Positions 23,103-32,227 are shown, numbered from the stretch's first letter. The stretch: 34,850 bases of DNA from Paraburkholderia ribeironis (GCF_900019265.1 NZ_CYGX02000086.1:1-34850), one strand, 5' to 3'. Notes: a model not told the origin generated them from the sequence alone. Translations and numbers: made by a program.

Positions 23103-23432
23103 ATGAGCTATCAAGAAAGATCCGACCTCAACCTGTCAGAAGAACTGTTCCGGCTCGCGGGACCCGACGGAGAGACGTTCAAAACTTTTCATCATGACGC
23201 CATTGCTCGCACCGATGGCCAAATTCCCAATAAATATCGGGAGCTCGTCGCATTGGGCGTTGCCTTTACAACGCAATGCCCGCTCTGCGTTGATTTGCAT
23301 ACAGCAGGGGCCAAACGGCACGGTGCCACTCGGGAGGAAATTGCTGAGGTGTGCATGATCGCAGCTGCCATGCGTGCCGGCGCTGCATATGGGCAGGGGC
23401 TGCTTGCGCTGAAGTTGTATGACGAGCGGTAG
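23103..23432 (+). CDS. Carboxymuconolactone decarboxylase/AhpD-like protein
   Basis: A 109-residue CMD-family protein. The redox motif is CPLCVDLH (Cys 59, Cys 62, His 66), as in AhpD alkylhydroperoxidases, followed by the typical helix 'KRHGATREEIAEVCMIAAAMRAGAAYGQG'. Because CxxC and His are both present, a thiol-dependent peroxidase or disulfide role is more likely than true decarboxylase activity. The ATG at 23103 is 4 bases after AGGAATTGTGA, a modest ribosome site. The gene is monocistronic and carries the weaker motif site 5. The region to 23723 (about 290 bases) holds nothing else I can support. Confidence 0.9.
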   Translation: MSYQERSDLNLSEELFRLAGPDGETFKTFHHDAIARTDGQIPNKYRELVALGVAFTTQCPLCVDLHTAGAKRHGATREEIAEVCMIAAAMRAGAAYGQGLLALKLYDER

Positions 23433-23723
23433 CATCCACTGAGGTTGCAAATTTGCTAAGCGAGGCGGTCTGCAGAGCCCCAAGATTGCTCCGGGATCAC
23501 CTCGCACTGGTTGGATCGGTCACCAGGGACTTGGATCATAGCTGTCCGGTGCGCGGTAGCTTCGATGAGGGGTGGCGGCGGGGACTGCCGTGGCCATGAA
23601 GCGGCAAGTAGCACGCCAATGCGTGGCAGCCCACGTCTGAAGGCAGATTTGTTCGGCGTCTTGCGTCGTACGTTAGCAGGTTGGCTGGGGCGAGCTTTGA
23701 ACTCCTCGGAAATAGGGATAGTC

Positions 23724-25238
23724 ATGGACGATCACATTGAAGTGTTGGTCATAGGGAGTGGGTTTGGAGGGGCCGTTGCCGCGAAAAGACTCGCGGAAGC
23801 GGGGAGGGATGTATTGATGCTCGAGCGCGGTCCGTGGCGAGACACGGTGCCGATGCAGTCGACTGACATCGAAGATCTGGCTCCTCTCCCGCAAGGCCGG
23901 CATGCATTTACCTATGGCTTGAGATCTGTTAGGGCTAGCCTTTTTAAAGGCGAGATGGTTATTAATAAAAGAGGGTTTGTCGAGGCATACTTCGGTGACG
24001 GCATCAATGTGATTTGCTCTTCGAATGTCGGGGGAGGTAGTCATATATATGCGGCAGTTCTGGGTAGACCTTTCGACCCCAAGTACTGGGAGACTCGACA
24101 TCCGCAAATTTCTCAAGAGCGCATGGAAAGCTACTATGACGAGATTCTCGCGCTACTCAACGCAAGGCCTGTGTCACCTCATGACATGGTTCCAAACAGC
24201 ATCGATCAAACCAACTACAACGGCGAATTATCGAATGCAGGGCTGAAAAATTCGCCGATCGGCATCCTGTTGCCTGAAATGCCCGGACAGCCTGTGAAGC
24301 TGGTAGATCCGCATGGGGTCGAGCGATGGGAGTCCGACATGCGGAATAACAGCTTTCTGGGGTCCCCGTCGGGCGCCAAAACTACTTTAGATTTCACGGT
24401 CATTTGGCCGGCAATGCAGCATGGCTTAGTTGTACGCGATCTGTGTGAGGTCAAGTCGATTCACAAACTAAGAGGCGGAGACGAGCGCAAGATGCGATAT
24501 GAAGTCCGTTATCGCAACCATCGAAGCGGGCAAGATGAATGCATACTTGCGGAACACGTTGTCCTGGCTGCAGGAGGTTTGAACACAGTTCGTTTGCTAT
24601 TGAAAAGCCGTGATGTCGAGCATGGATTGGATGGAATGCCGCGGTTAGGCTTTCAGTTTGGCACGAATGGAGGGTTTTTCGGGTTTTGGAAAGAGAATAG
24701 CACGAGAGATCTTACTGCAGGCCTGCCGCTCTGCGGGCCTTTCAGATCGAGGAACTCGACAAGCAAGTCTGCGCTAATGCTTCGTGCGAGCATCCAGGGT
24801 TTCGATGATGTGCCGCTTCCAACGCCGATCAAAAGATGGCTGCGTAAGAATTCGTGCATGGTTGCCTTTGGTGGAGATGGCAGTAATGGGTTGATGTTAA
24901 TGAGAAACGGTAAATTTAAAATACGATACAAGAAAAGCGAGAATAGTGTTTATCGAGAAATTGCTGAAGAAATAAAGAGCATAGAGATAGCAACGAATAC
25001 GAAAGTGTATGCCCTTGGTACTCCCGTAACGGTTCAGCCGATCGGCGGTGCTTGTTTGGGTACGTCGAATTTGGATGGTGTGATCGGCGCGAACGGGGAG
25101 GTTTTTGATAACCCCGGACTATATGTGGTAGATGCGTCTGCCCTGCCGGCGTCCCCTGGGGCTCCGCCAAGTCAGAGCATAGCTGCATGGTCTGCTCATG
25201 TTGCCGATAGGCTATTGGAATCGCTACAACGCTGCTAG
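23724..25238 (+). CDS. GMC-type FAD oxidoreductase lacking the usual catalytic residues
   Basis: A 504-residue flavoprotein of the GMC/cholesterol-oxidase superfamily. The FAD-binding dinucleotide fold opens at EVLVIGSGFGGAVAAKRLAE (6-25), a substrate-side domain follows, and the closing segment is 'NPGLYVVDASALPASPG'. In typical members the active site has His in HPLGGC and Asn in GVNP; here the equivalent positions read QPIGGA (Gln 438) and GAPP (Pro 481). It may therefore not oxidise alcohols in the usual way, or may use FAD for another reaction. ATG 23724 begins the fold; the open frame upstream is unrelated. The base composition is visibly AT-richer than its neighbours, which suggests separate acquisition. 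It has no operon partners. Confidence 0.85.
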   Translation: MDDHIEVLVIGSGFGGAVAAKRLAEAGRDVLMLERGPWRDTVPMQSTDIEDLAPLPQGRHAFTYGLRSVRASLFKGEMVINKRGFVEAYFGDGINVICSSNVGGGSHIYAAVLGRPFDPKYWETRHPQISQERMESYYDEILALLNARPVSPHDMVPNSIDQTNYNGELSNAGLKNSPIGILLPEMPGQPVKLVDPHGVERWESDMRNNSFLGSPSGAKTTLDFTVIWPAMQHGLVVRDLCEVKSIHKLRGGDERKMRYEVRYRNHRSGQDECILAEHVVLAAGGLNTVRLLLKSRDVEHGLDGMPRLGFQFGTNGGFFGFWKENSTRDLTAGLPLCGPFRSRNSTSKSALMLRASIQGFDDVPLPTPIKRWLRKNSCMVAFGGDGSNGLMLMRNGKFKIRYKKSENSVYREIAEEIKSIEIATNTKVYALGTPVTVQPIGGACLGTSNLDGVIGANGEVFDNPGLYVVDASALPASPGAPPSQSIAAWSAHVADRLLESLQRC

Positions 25239-25392
25239 TCCGCATCGCAAGTGTGCGCCTTCCAGCAACGAGTCAGGCTAGCCGCTCATGGGCGGTCTTC
25301 ATGACAGTTGAAGTCTCGGGCAACCAGATGGCGTCCTCGTTTCTTTGTTTGTCGACTCGGGCCACATGGTCCGAGATGCCACTGCGCTCGGA

Positions 25393-25407
25393 GGTTCTGC
25401 AATAAGG
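25393..25407 (+). repeat. Possible left terminal repeat of the IS6-family relic
   Basis: GGTTCTGCAATAAGG resembles the IS6-family end GGTTCTGTTGCAAAG with small changes and lies 46 bases before the transposase start. A right-hand partner is not clear; TTTGCATGTCGGCACC at 26163-26178 is at best a degenerate match. Confidence 0.4.
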
Positions 25408-25452
25408 CGATCGGCTAAGATGTGTGAAACGACATGAATGACAGGGAGCTCG

Positions 25453-26155
25453 ATGAAGGCGTTGAATCCGGCGGTAGCCCGAGTGATCAAACGCCTGCAT
25501 TACCCGCTCGACGTGATCCTGACTTGCGTGCGCTGGTACGGGCCTATCCGCTAAGCCTGCGGCACCTCGAAGCCATGATGGCCGAGCGCAGCATTTCGGT
25601 CGATCATTCGATCGGTGCATCGCTGGGCCATCAAGCTGTTGCCGGTGCTGGAGAAGGCGTTTCGCCGCCGCAAGCGCCCGGTTGGCAAGAGCTGGCGGAT
25701 GGACGAGACGTACATTCGCGTCAAGGGGGGAGTGGCGGTATCTCTGCCGGGCCGTCGACAAGGACGGCAACACGATTGACTTTTTGCTGCGCGCCCATCG
25801 GGACTAGCCTGCGGCCCGGCGTTACATTGAAAAATCGGTTGCCAACAACGGTATAGCTGAGACGGTAACCATCGACAAAAGCGGTGCCAATCGCGCCGCG
25901 CTCGAAGCGATCAATGCTGATTGTGAAACGCCCCTCAAGATCCGTCAGTCGAAAGATCTCAATAATCTAGTGGAGCGGGAACAGAGGGCGATCAAGCGAC
26001 GCACGCATCCCTTGTTGGGGTTCAAGACTTTTCGGTGCACCCGGATCCTTCTGGCCGGCATTGAACTGATGCACATGATTGTGAAAGGACAGATGAAGTA
26101 TGCTCACGGAGCCCGTCCAATTGCCGCAGATCAGTTCTGCGATCTCGCAATATAA
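25453..26155 (+). pseudogene. Decayed IS6-family transposase
   Basis: Across all three frames the IS6-family transposase can be read in order: HYPLDVILTCVRWY, YPLSLRHLEAMMAERSISVD, HRWAIKLLPVLEKAFRRRKR, SWRMDETYIRVKG (first catalytic Asp), RAVDKDGNTIDFLLRAHR (second Asp), ETVTIDKSGANRAALEAI, then REQRAIKRRTHPLLGFKTFR (catalytic Glu region) and the C-terminus to TAA at 26155. There are several frameshifts and in-frame stops, so it is inactive. Its right end abuts a truncated amidohydrolase gene, which the insertion or a later deletion probably cut. Confidence 0.88.
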
Positions 26156-26156
26156 G

Positions 26157-26550
26157 CAGTACTTTGCATGTCGGCACCGCGCCTGCCTTCAGTCTTACTG
26201 CGACAAAGCCGGTATTGTTCGACGGTTGCGTTCGGGGGACGTAGCGTCGCACCTGGCGCAACGGGGCATCCGTCGTCGTAGATGTGCATGTGACAGTCGA
26301 GGGTTCCTTCGGGCAGCCTGAAAGAAGGCCGTTGTGAACCGCTCGACCATGTTTCGTCGCCCAACTTTCCGGTGCTCAAGCGGTTTGCCGATTGCACGGC
26401 GAAAGAAATCGGGCGACGAGCGTGGCCAATACAAGGAAAAGGGCCCACCAAAATTGCGCTGGCCAGCAAACGACTGCGAGAAAAATTATCGAAAACTGCG
26501 CGCTTTTCGATCGAACTTTGCAGAAAGATCATCGCGTCTGATTTTGGCAA
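26157..26550 (-). pseudogene. 5' stump of an exported amidohydrolase gene
   Basis: The minus strand encodes a stretch with a twin-arginine-like or hydrophobic leader (FSRSRLLASAILVG), then QRPSFRLPEGTLDCHMHIYD and 'PVAPGATLRPPNATVEQYR'. This is the start of the amidohydrolase_2 (PDC hydrolase/LigI-like) fold, with the metal-binding HMHIYD. The coding match stops at about 26160, where the IS6 relic begins, so at least two thirds of the protein is missing. The first start codon is uncertain. Confidence 0.65.
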
Positions 26551-26657
26551 CTGTCACGCGTCATTAGGATGGTTGGAGGCCAGCGCAGTGTTGCCTGGCC
26601 CAACGGATCGCGGGTTCTGTCGATCCCGTTCCCAGCCAACCTATCGAGAGTACGACC

Positions 26658-27794
26658 ATGCAATCATCCCGGCCTTTGATATGCCTCGCGTCTCTGACGC
26701 TTGTCCTGCAACCTCTCGCGGCTCACGCGGATCTGACGGTAAAGATCGGGCAGGTTTCCCCACTAACTGGCGAACTGTCCCACATCGGAAAGGACGATGA
26801 AAACGGCGTGCGGCTGGCGATCGAAGATCTGAACAGCAGAAAGATTCGCATTGGGGGGCAAAACGTTACGTTTGTGCTTGACTCGCAGGACGATGCGGCC
26901 GACCCAAAGACAGCCGTGACCGTCGCACAGAAGCTGGTGGACGATGGCGTGGCGGGTGTCGTTGGTCATGCAAACTCCGGGACATCGATACCCGCTTCCA
27001 AAATCTACTCGGATGCCGGTGTTCCAATGATCACCGAATCGGCAACCAATCCGAAGCTCACCCAGCAAGGCTTCACGAACGTGTTCCGTATGGTTGCGAA
27101 TGATGTGAGACAGGGCACGGTCATCGGCTCGTATCTGGTCCGCGATCTTGGTGCGCGCAAGGTCCTCATCGTCGACGACCGTACGGCGTACGGGCAAGGT
27201 CTTGCCGACGAGATCGAGAAGGCAGTCAAGGCAGCTGGAGGCAACGTGGTCGCCCGTGAATATGGCACCGACAAGACAACCAACTGGATGGCGATTCTCA
27301 CGACCATCAAGAGCCGTCAGCCGGACGGTATCGCGTTTACGGGCGGCGACACGCAAGCCGCGGCATTCGTGCAGCAGGCACAAAAGCTTGGATTGAAAGT
27401 CAAGTTCATTGCCGGCGATGAGGCGTGTACTCCTCAGTTCATCAAACTGGCCGGTTCCTCGATGAACAACGACACGTACTGCACGCTGGCGGGCGTGCCA
27501 CCTGCAAAGATGCCGCAAGGACCGGAATTCTTCAAACGCTACCAGCAGCGGTTTGGTGTTCCCGTGCAGCTATATGCCCCTTATGCCTACGACGCGGTGC
27601 TCGCGATGGCAGACGCGATGCAGGCTGCCGGGTCGACAGACCCAAAGGTGTATCTCCCGAAGCTGCGCGCTTCGAAGCTGGACGGCGTGACGGGCGCTAT
27701 CCAGTTTGACGAGAAAGGGGATATCCGCAACGGCGCCATTACCGTTCGCCAGTTTGATCAGGGTAACTGGACCGACAAATCAGTCGTGCGTTGA
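26658..27794 (+). CDS. LivK-type periplasmic amino-acid-binding protein
   Basis: A 378-residue ABC-transporter substrate-binding protein of the branched-chain amino-acid (LivJ/LivK, Peripla_BP_6) family. The signal peptide ends at AAHA (about residue 24), then DLTVKIGQVSPLTGELSHIG, 'ENGVRLAIEDLNSRKI', 'GVVGHANSGTSIPASKIYSDAGVPMI' and 'SATNPKLTQQGFTNVFR' follow the Liv pattern. Membrane and ATPase subunits are not in the window, so it may use a system encoded elsewhere. It ends 5 bases from the convergent Lrp-type gene. Its position next to the amidohydrolase/ammonia-lyase genes suggests that it delivers their amino-acid-like substrate. Confidence 0.93.
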   Translation: MQSSRPLICLASLTLVLQPLAAHADLTVKIGQVSPLTGELSHIGKDDENGVRLAIEDLNSRKIRIGGQNVTFVLDSQDDAADPKTAVTVAQKLVDDGVAGVVGHANSGTSIPASKIYSDAGVPMITESATNPKLTQQGFTNVFRMVANDVRQGTVIGSYLVRDLGARKVLIVDDRTAYGQGLADEIEKAVKAAGGNVVAREYGTDKTTNWMAILTTIKSRQPDGIAFTGGDTQAAAFVQQAQKLGLKVKFIAGDEACTPQFIKLAGSSMNNDTYCTLAGVPPAKMPQGPEFFKRYQQRFGVPVQLYAPYAYDAVLAMADAMQAAGSTDPKVYLPKLRASKLDGVTGAIQFDEKGDIRNGAITVRQFDQGNWTDKSVVR

Positions 27795-27799
27795 CGGCG

Positions 27800-28279
27800 T
27801 CACACTCCCTCGGGAGCGACGGGTACACCGAGCCCCACCTTCACGCTGCTCATGCTCACCAGCGTCTTGAAGCGTTTGACGTTGTTGTTTGAGAAGAACA
27901 GTTGCCGCGTGAGCGCCGTGTACTCCTCCATGTTGCGAACCGTCAGTATCAGCACGAAGTCCCATTCACCCGCGACGTAGTAGCACTGCTGGATTTCCGG
28001 GCATTGCGCGAAGGTGCGCTTCATCGAGTCGAGCAGATCGATCTGCTCGCTCTCGACCTCGACTGTTGCGATAATTGTCAGCGGATAGCCAACCTTCTCC
28101 GGCGCGACGATGGCGGCGTAGTTGCGAATGACGCCTGCGTCCGACATACGTCGCAATCGACGATTGACGGCAGCCGTGGACAGATTGACGCGTTCGCCCA
28201 GTTCGTTCTGAGGAATGTGCGCGTCGCGTTGCACTTCCATCAATAGCTTGAGATCAAAATCGTCCAGGCTGAGTGTCAT
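27800..28279 (-). CDS. Lrp/AsnC-family transcriptional regulator
   Basis: A 159-residue regulator with an N-terminal helix-turn-helix (DFDLKLLMEVQRDAHIPQNE, then LGERVNLSTAAVNRRLRRM) and a C-terminal RAM ligand domain (about 70-145, 'VEVESEQIDLLDSMKRTFAQCPEIQQCYYVAGEWDFVL'). Lrp/AsnC proteins sense amino acids as octamers. It is transcribed away from the M20 hydrolase gene, with a 143-base shared upstream region, and so probably controls that operon in response to its amino-acid substrate. Confidence 0.94.
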   Translation of the reverse strand: MTLSLDDFDLKLLMEVQRDAHIPQNELGERVNLSTAAVNRRLRRMSDAGVIRNYAAIVAPEKVGYPLTIIATVEVESEQIDLLDSMKRTFAQCPEIQQCYYVAGEWDFVLILTVRNMEEYTALTRQLFFSNNNVKRFKTLVSMSSVKVGLGVPVAPEGV

Positions 28280-28422
28280 GGTTTTGCGGCCGGAAGGTCG
28301 AAACAGAGATATTTTTGCACGGAAGCTGTCGATTTAGAGACTTTTTCCAGCACCACCAACAATATTATCTCCCTAACCGACATGCGCATTCCCCGCGCTT
28401 CATGAGCCAAGGACGTCCGACA

Positions 28423-29586
28423 ATGGAAAGCACGCTGCAGGGCCAGTTGACGAGCTGGCGCCAGTATTTGCATCAACATCCCGAAACTGGTTTCGAGGAA
28501 GTCAATACGTCTGACTATGTGGCGAACATTCTCAGGACGCTTGGACTGGAAGTTCATCGCGGGATCGGCGGAACCGGGCTCGTTGCCAACCTGACGGTCG
28601 GAGACGGGAAACGGGCCATCGGCCTACGCGCGGATATGGATGCGCTGAACATCGTGGAGCAGGCAACCGATCGTGAGCACGCTTCGCGCACCACCGGAAA
28701 AATGCACGCGTGCGGGCACGACGGACATATGTCGATGATTCTGGGCGCGGCCCGGCTCCTTGCCGAGCGTCGCGATTTCAACGGCACCGTCCGCTTCATC
28801 TTTCAGCCGGCAGAAGAGCACGGCCGCGGCGCGAAGGCGATGATGGCCGACGGCCTGTTCGAACGGTTCCCGGTCGATGCCATCTTCGGCGCGCACAACA
28901 TGCCGGGCATGCGTGCGGGATCGTTTGCAACGCGTCCGGGCGGCATCATGGCGAGTGAAGACAACTTTGTCATTCACATCAAGGGACGGGGCACACACGC
29001 CGCACGTCCGCACATGGGTGTGGACCCGATCGTCATCGCGTCACAGATCGTGATGGCATTGCAGACCGTCGTGTCGCGCAATCTCGACCCGAGCATGCAG
29101 GCGGTGATTTCCTGCACGGAATTCATGACCGACGGCCTGCGAAATGTCATTCCGTCGAATGTTGTCATCAAGGGGGACACGCGTAGCTATTCACTCGAAG
29201 TGCAGCGGCTGCTCGAAACTCGCATGCGCGAGGTTTGCGAAGGCATTTGCCGCACGCACGGTGCCGATTGCACATTCGAGTACACACACGAGTTCGCTCC
29301 GACGGTGAACTCGGAGCAGTTCGTCGGCGTCGCGGTGACGGCGGCGCGCAATGTGGCGGGTAGCGATGGCGTCGACGACAACATTCAGCCAATGATGATT
29401 TCCGAGGATTTTGGTGCGTTCCTGCAGGTCGTTCCGGGCAACTTCATCTTCATCGGCAACGGCGAGTCGGCTGGAAATGGCGGCACACCGTTGCACAACG
29501 CCACCTACGATTTCAATGACGACATCCTTTTGACCGGAGCGCGATATTTCGCTGAGATCGCCCGGATCGAGTTGCCGATCGGCTAA
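28423..29586 (+). CDS. M20-family amidohydrolase (aminoacylase/hippurate-hydrolase type)
   Basis: A 387-residue metal-dependent amidohydrolase that cleaves N-acyl-amino acids. Motifs in order: HQHPETGFEE near the N-terminus, GLRADMDAL, the metal site MHACGHDGH, PAEEHGRGAKAMM (catalytic Glu and metal Glu), AHNMPG, and GTHAARPHMGVDP from the lid domain. The length is normal. I chose ATG 28423 (MESTLQG) with AAGGAC upstream; ATG 28402 is an alternative. It is the first gene of a tight operon; the next starts 18 bases later. Given the partners, the substrate is likely an N-acylated diamino acid. Confidence 0.92.
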   Translation: MESTLQGQLTSWRQYLHQHPETGFEEVNTSDYVANILRTLGLEVHRGIGGTGLVANLTVGDGKRAIGLRADMDALNIVEQATDREHASRTTGKMHACGHDGHMSMILGAARLLAERRDFNGTVRFIFQPAEEHGRGAKAMMADGLFERFPVDAIFGAHNMPGMRAGSFATRPGGIMASEDNFVIHIKGRGTHAARPHMGVDPIVIASQIVMALQTVVSRNLDPSMQAVISCTEFMTDGLRNVIPSNVVIKGDTRSYSLEVQRLLETRMREVCEGICRTHGADCTFEYTHEFAPTVNSEQFVGVAVTAARNVAGSDGVDDNIQPMMISEDFGAFLQVVPGNFIFIGNGESAGNGGTPLHNATYDFNDDILLTGARYFAEIARIELPIG

Positions 29587-29604
29587 CGGTTAAAAGGGAA
29601 ATAA

Positions 29605-30861
29605 ATGAATACGTCTGTACTCCCATCACTGACACTCGACGGCGCACTCCTGCTTGAGCAACTGGGTCAGCTCGGCGAACTGGGCGCCGATCGTGACGTC
29701 GGTGGCCGGACCCGCATCGCGCTGACTGACGATGAGCGAGCCGGCCGTGACCTCGTCGTCAAATGGATGCGCGAACTGGACCTCAATGTGCGCGTCGATC
29801 GCATCGGCAACATTTTCGGCACGTTGCGCTCCGATTCGGATGACGGCAGCCAGCGTCCACTGATGATGGGTTCGCACATCGACACAGTTAAGAACGCCGG
29901 GGCGCTGGATGGCTGTTACGGCGTGCTGGCCGGGCTCGCAGTCGCGAGAGCATTTCGCCAAGCAGGCATCAAGCCGCAGCGCTCCATCACCATCGGCGCA
30001 TTCACCAACGAGGAAGGCATCCGCTATCAGCCGGACATGATGGGCTCGCTGGTTTATGCCGGTGGCCTGTCAGTTGAAGCAGCGCTCGATACGGTTGGCA
30101 TTGACGGCACCCGACTCGGTGACGAACTCGCGCGCATCGGTTATGCGGGTGACCCGGAGCCCGGCGCGATTGTTCCGCACGAATACCTGGAACTGCATAT
30201 CGAACAGGGCCCGATTCTCGAAGCAGAGAACATTCGCATTGGAGTTGTCGAGAATCTTCAGGGCATCTCTTGGCAGCAGATTACCGTGCAGGGCAATGCC
30301 AATCACGCGGGTACAACGCCAACCCGGCTTCGTCATGACGCGGGCTGGGCGGCCGCTGCCGTGTCGACGTTTCTACGTGAGCTGGCTGTCACCACCGGCA
30401 CCACGCTGGCGACGATCGGCATGCTGCGCATCGAGCCGAACGTCATCAACGTGATTCCGCGCAAGGCGGTGTTTACCGTGGATCTGCGCGACCCGGATGA
30501 GCAACGCCTCCAGGACGCCGAAAGGCGCCTTGCGGAGTACCTCACAGAGGTCGCGGAGAAGGAAGGCGTGAAGATCACAACCGAACGTCTGGTCCGTTTC
30601 GAGCCGGTGGTATTCGATGCAGGATTGGCCGATGCGATCGAAGCCTCCGCAGAACGCATGGGCTTCACGCATCGCAGGATCACGTCCGGTGCAGGACACG
30701 ACGCCCAGATGATCGCGCGCATCGCGCCCGCCGCGATGATATTCGTGCAGAGCCGCGGTGGCATCAGCCATAACCCGCGGGAACACACGGACGACGATCA
30801 GCTCATTGACGGCGCAAACGTCCTGCTGGATGTCGTGCTAAAGCGCCTTGCAGAGACGTGA
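29605..30861 (+). CDS. hyuC: N-carbamoyl-L-amino-acid hydrolase / allantoate amidohydrolase family
   Basis: A 418-residue M20C Zn hydrolase (HyuC/AmaB/AllC group) that removes carbamoyl or ureido groups from amino-acid derivatives. Motifs: GSHIDTVKNAGALDGCYGVL (metal His and Asp), FTNEEGIRY (catalytic and metal Glu), ELHIEQGPILE (metal His), GNANHAGTTPTRLRHDA (substrate-binding lid) and GAGHDAQMIA. ATG 29605 follows AAGGGA. It sits between the M20 aminoacylase and diaminopropionate ammonia-lyase genes, so carbamoyl-diaminopropionate is one candidate substrate. Beta-ureidopropionase and allantoate activities are alternatives within this family. Confidence 0.9.
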   Translation: MNTSVLPSLTLDGALLLEQLGQLGELGADRDVGGRTRIALTDDERAGRDLVVKWMRELDLNVRVDRIGNIFGTLRSDSDDGSQRPLMMGSHIDTVKNAGALDGCYGVLAGLAVARAFRQAGIKPQRSITIGAFTNEEGIRYQPDMMGSLVYAGGLSVEAALDTVGIDGTRLGDELARIGYAGDPEPGAIVPHEYLELHIEQGPILEAENIRIGVVENLQGISWQQITVQGNANHAGTTPTRLRHDAGWAAAAVSTFLRELAVTTGTTLATIGMLRIEPNVINVIPRKAVFTVDLRDPDEQRLQDAERRLAEYLTEVAEKEGVKITTERLVRFEPVVFDAGLADAIEASAERMGFTHRRITSGAGHDAQMIARIAPAAMIFVQSRGGISHNPREHTDDDQLIDGANVLLDVVLKRLAET

Positions 30862-30907
30862 GCCCGACTCCCATTCGCCTATTCACATCATTGACTACTG
30901 GAGTGCC

Positions 30908-32143
30908 ATGGTTATGTTGGTAGCAAATCCACGCGCAACGCGCACCCCATATCCCGCTGAGCTAAACGAGATTCTCAGTATCGAGAAAGCACTGGAGAGC
31001 CGTGCATGGCTTTCCTGCTGGGACAAGATTTCGCCTGAGGGCACGCCGTTGCTTGAGTTGCCCGGGCTGGCCGCCAGACTCAAGGTCGGCAGCATCAGCA
31101 TCAAGGACGAGTCGGCGCGCTCCGTACTGGGAAGTTTCAAGGCATTGGGTGCGCCTATCGCCCTGATCCGCCTGATTCAGCGGCTATGGCCGAACCATGA
31201 TCTCGACGCGCGCGGCCTTTTCGAAGGGCGCTATCGGGATCTGCTGACGCATTTCACGGTGGTTAGCGCCACGGACGGCAACCACGGAAAGGGACTGGCT
31301 GCTGCCGCGCAAACGCTTGGTTGCCGTTGCGTGATCGTGCTGCACGCCAATGTCAGTGTCGAGCGCGAGAAGGCCATTGCGGCGTACGGTGCCGAGATTG
31401 TCCGGATCACCGGAAACTACGATGAGTCGGTCGGAGAGGCGGCTCGCCTGGCTTCGTTGAACGGCTGGCGCGTCGTCTCCGACACGTCATACGACGGTTA
31501 CGAAGACATCCCGCGCGATGTGATGCAAGGCTACGGCACGATTGCAGCGGAGATTGTCGAGCAGAGCGATAGCCAGCCAGATCGGCCGGTCTACACGCAT
31601 GTGTTCCTTCAGGGTGGCGTCGGTGGCCTTGCAGCAGGATTGATCAGCTACCTATGGGAATTCCATGGCGAACATCGTCCACGATTTGTCGTCGTCGAAC
31701 CGCAGCAGGCAGACTGCCTGTATCAGAGCGCATTGGCGGGACGCGCTGCGCGTGCGACGGGTTCTGTCGACTCCGTGATGGCCGGGCTCGCTTGTGGCGA
31801 AACATCGCCGCTCGCATGGAAGTTTCTGCAGCCCAGTGTCGACGATTTCATGACGATCAGCGATGACGATGCAGGGAACGCCATGCGTACCCTGGCAACA
31901 GGCAGTGATACTGATACACCGATTGTTGCTGGCGAGTCGGGTGTAGCGGGTCTCGCTGGTCTTGTCGTGTTGGCGCAGGACCACCAAGTGGCCAGGAGCG
32001 TGGGCCTCGATAGCGCTTCTCGTGTATTGCTTGTCAATACTGAAGGCGCGACCGCGCCCGCGACCTATCAGGAACTGGTCGGCGAGACTGCCGAATCCGT
32101 CCTCAAGCGCCAATTGGCCTGGCACGCCAAAGCGGTAGCCTGA
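30908..32143 (+). CDS. dpaL: Diaminopropionate ammonia-lyase
   Basis: A 411-residue PLP enzyme of fold type II. DAPAL converts 2,3-diaminopropionate to pyruvate and two ammonia. The PLP lysine is in SVLGSFKALG (Lys 78, close to Lys 77 of the E. coli YgeX enzyme); ATDGNHGKGLA (Asp 123) and DTSYDGYEDIP are also characteristic, and the glycine loop is LQGGVGGLAAG. ATG 30908 has GGAG six bases upstream; the frame continues earlier but overlaps the previous gene. It is the last gene of the operon, 46 bases after hyuC. The two upstream hydrolases would free diaminopropionate from N-substituted forms for this enzyme. Confidence 0.92.
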   Translation: MVMLVANPRATRTPYPAELNEILSIEKALESRAWLSCWDKISPEGTPLLELPGLAARLKVGSISIKDESARSVLGSFKALGAPIALIRLIQRLWPNHDLDARGLFEGRYRDLLTHFTVVSATDGNHGKGLAAAAQTLGCRCVIVLHANVSVEREKAIAAYGAEIVRITGNYDESVGEAARLASLNGWRVVSDTSYDGYEDIPRDVMQGYGTIAAEIVEQSDSQPDRPVYTHVFLQGGVGGLAAGLISYLWEFHGEHRPRFVVVEPQQADCLYQSALAGRAARATGSVDSVMAGLACGETSPLAWKFLQPSVDDFMTISDDDAGNAMRTLATGSDTDTPIVAGESGVAGLAGLVVLAQDHQVARSVGLDSASRVLLVNTEGATAPATYQELVGETAESVLKRQLAWHAKAVA

Positions 32144-32193
32144 GCGAAGTTCCGCTCGCCGTAATAACACCGGTATGGTTTGCGTGGTACGGC

Positions 32194-32227
32194 AGGGCGA
32201 CTGGCAGGGCGCGCTCAGGGTCGCCCT
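32194..32227 (+). terminator. Hairpin after dpaL
   Basis: AGGGCGAC (32194-32201) pairs with GTCGCCCT (32220-32227) across an 18-base loop. There is only CCCTTC and no T-run, so it is a weak or factor-dependent terminator at best. The gap from 32144 to the insertion-sequence leader holds no gene I can support. Confidence 0.35.

Noticed and set aside
25273..25773. A 166-codon minus-strand frame over the IS6 relic
   Set aside because: The plus strand carries the recognisable transposase pieces, so this frame is a shadow.
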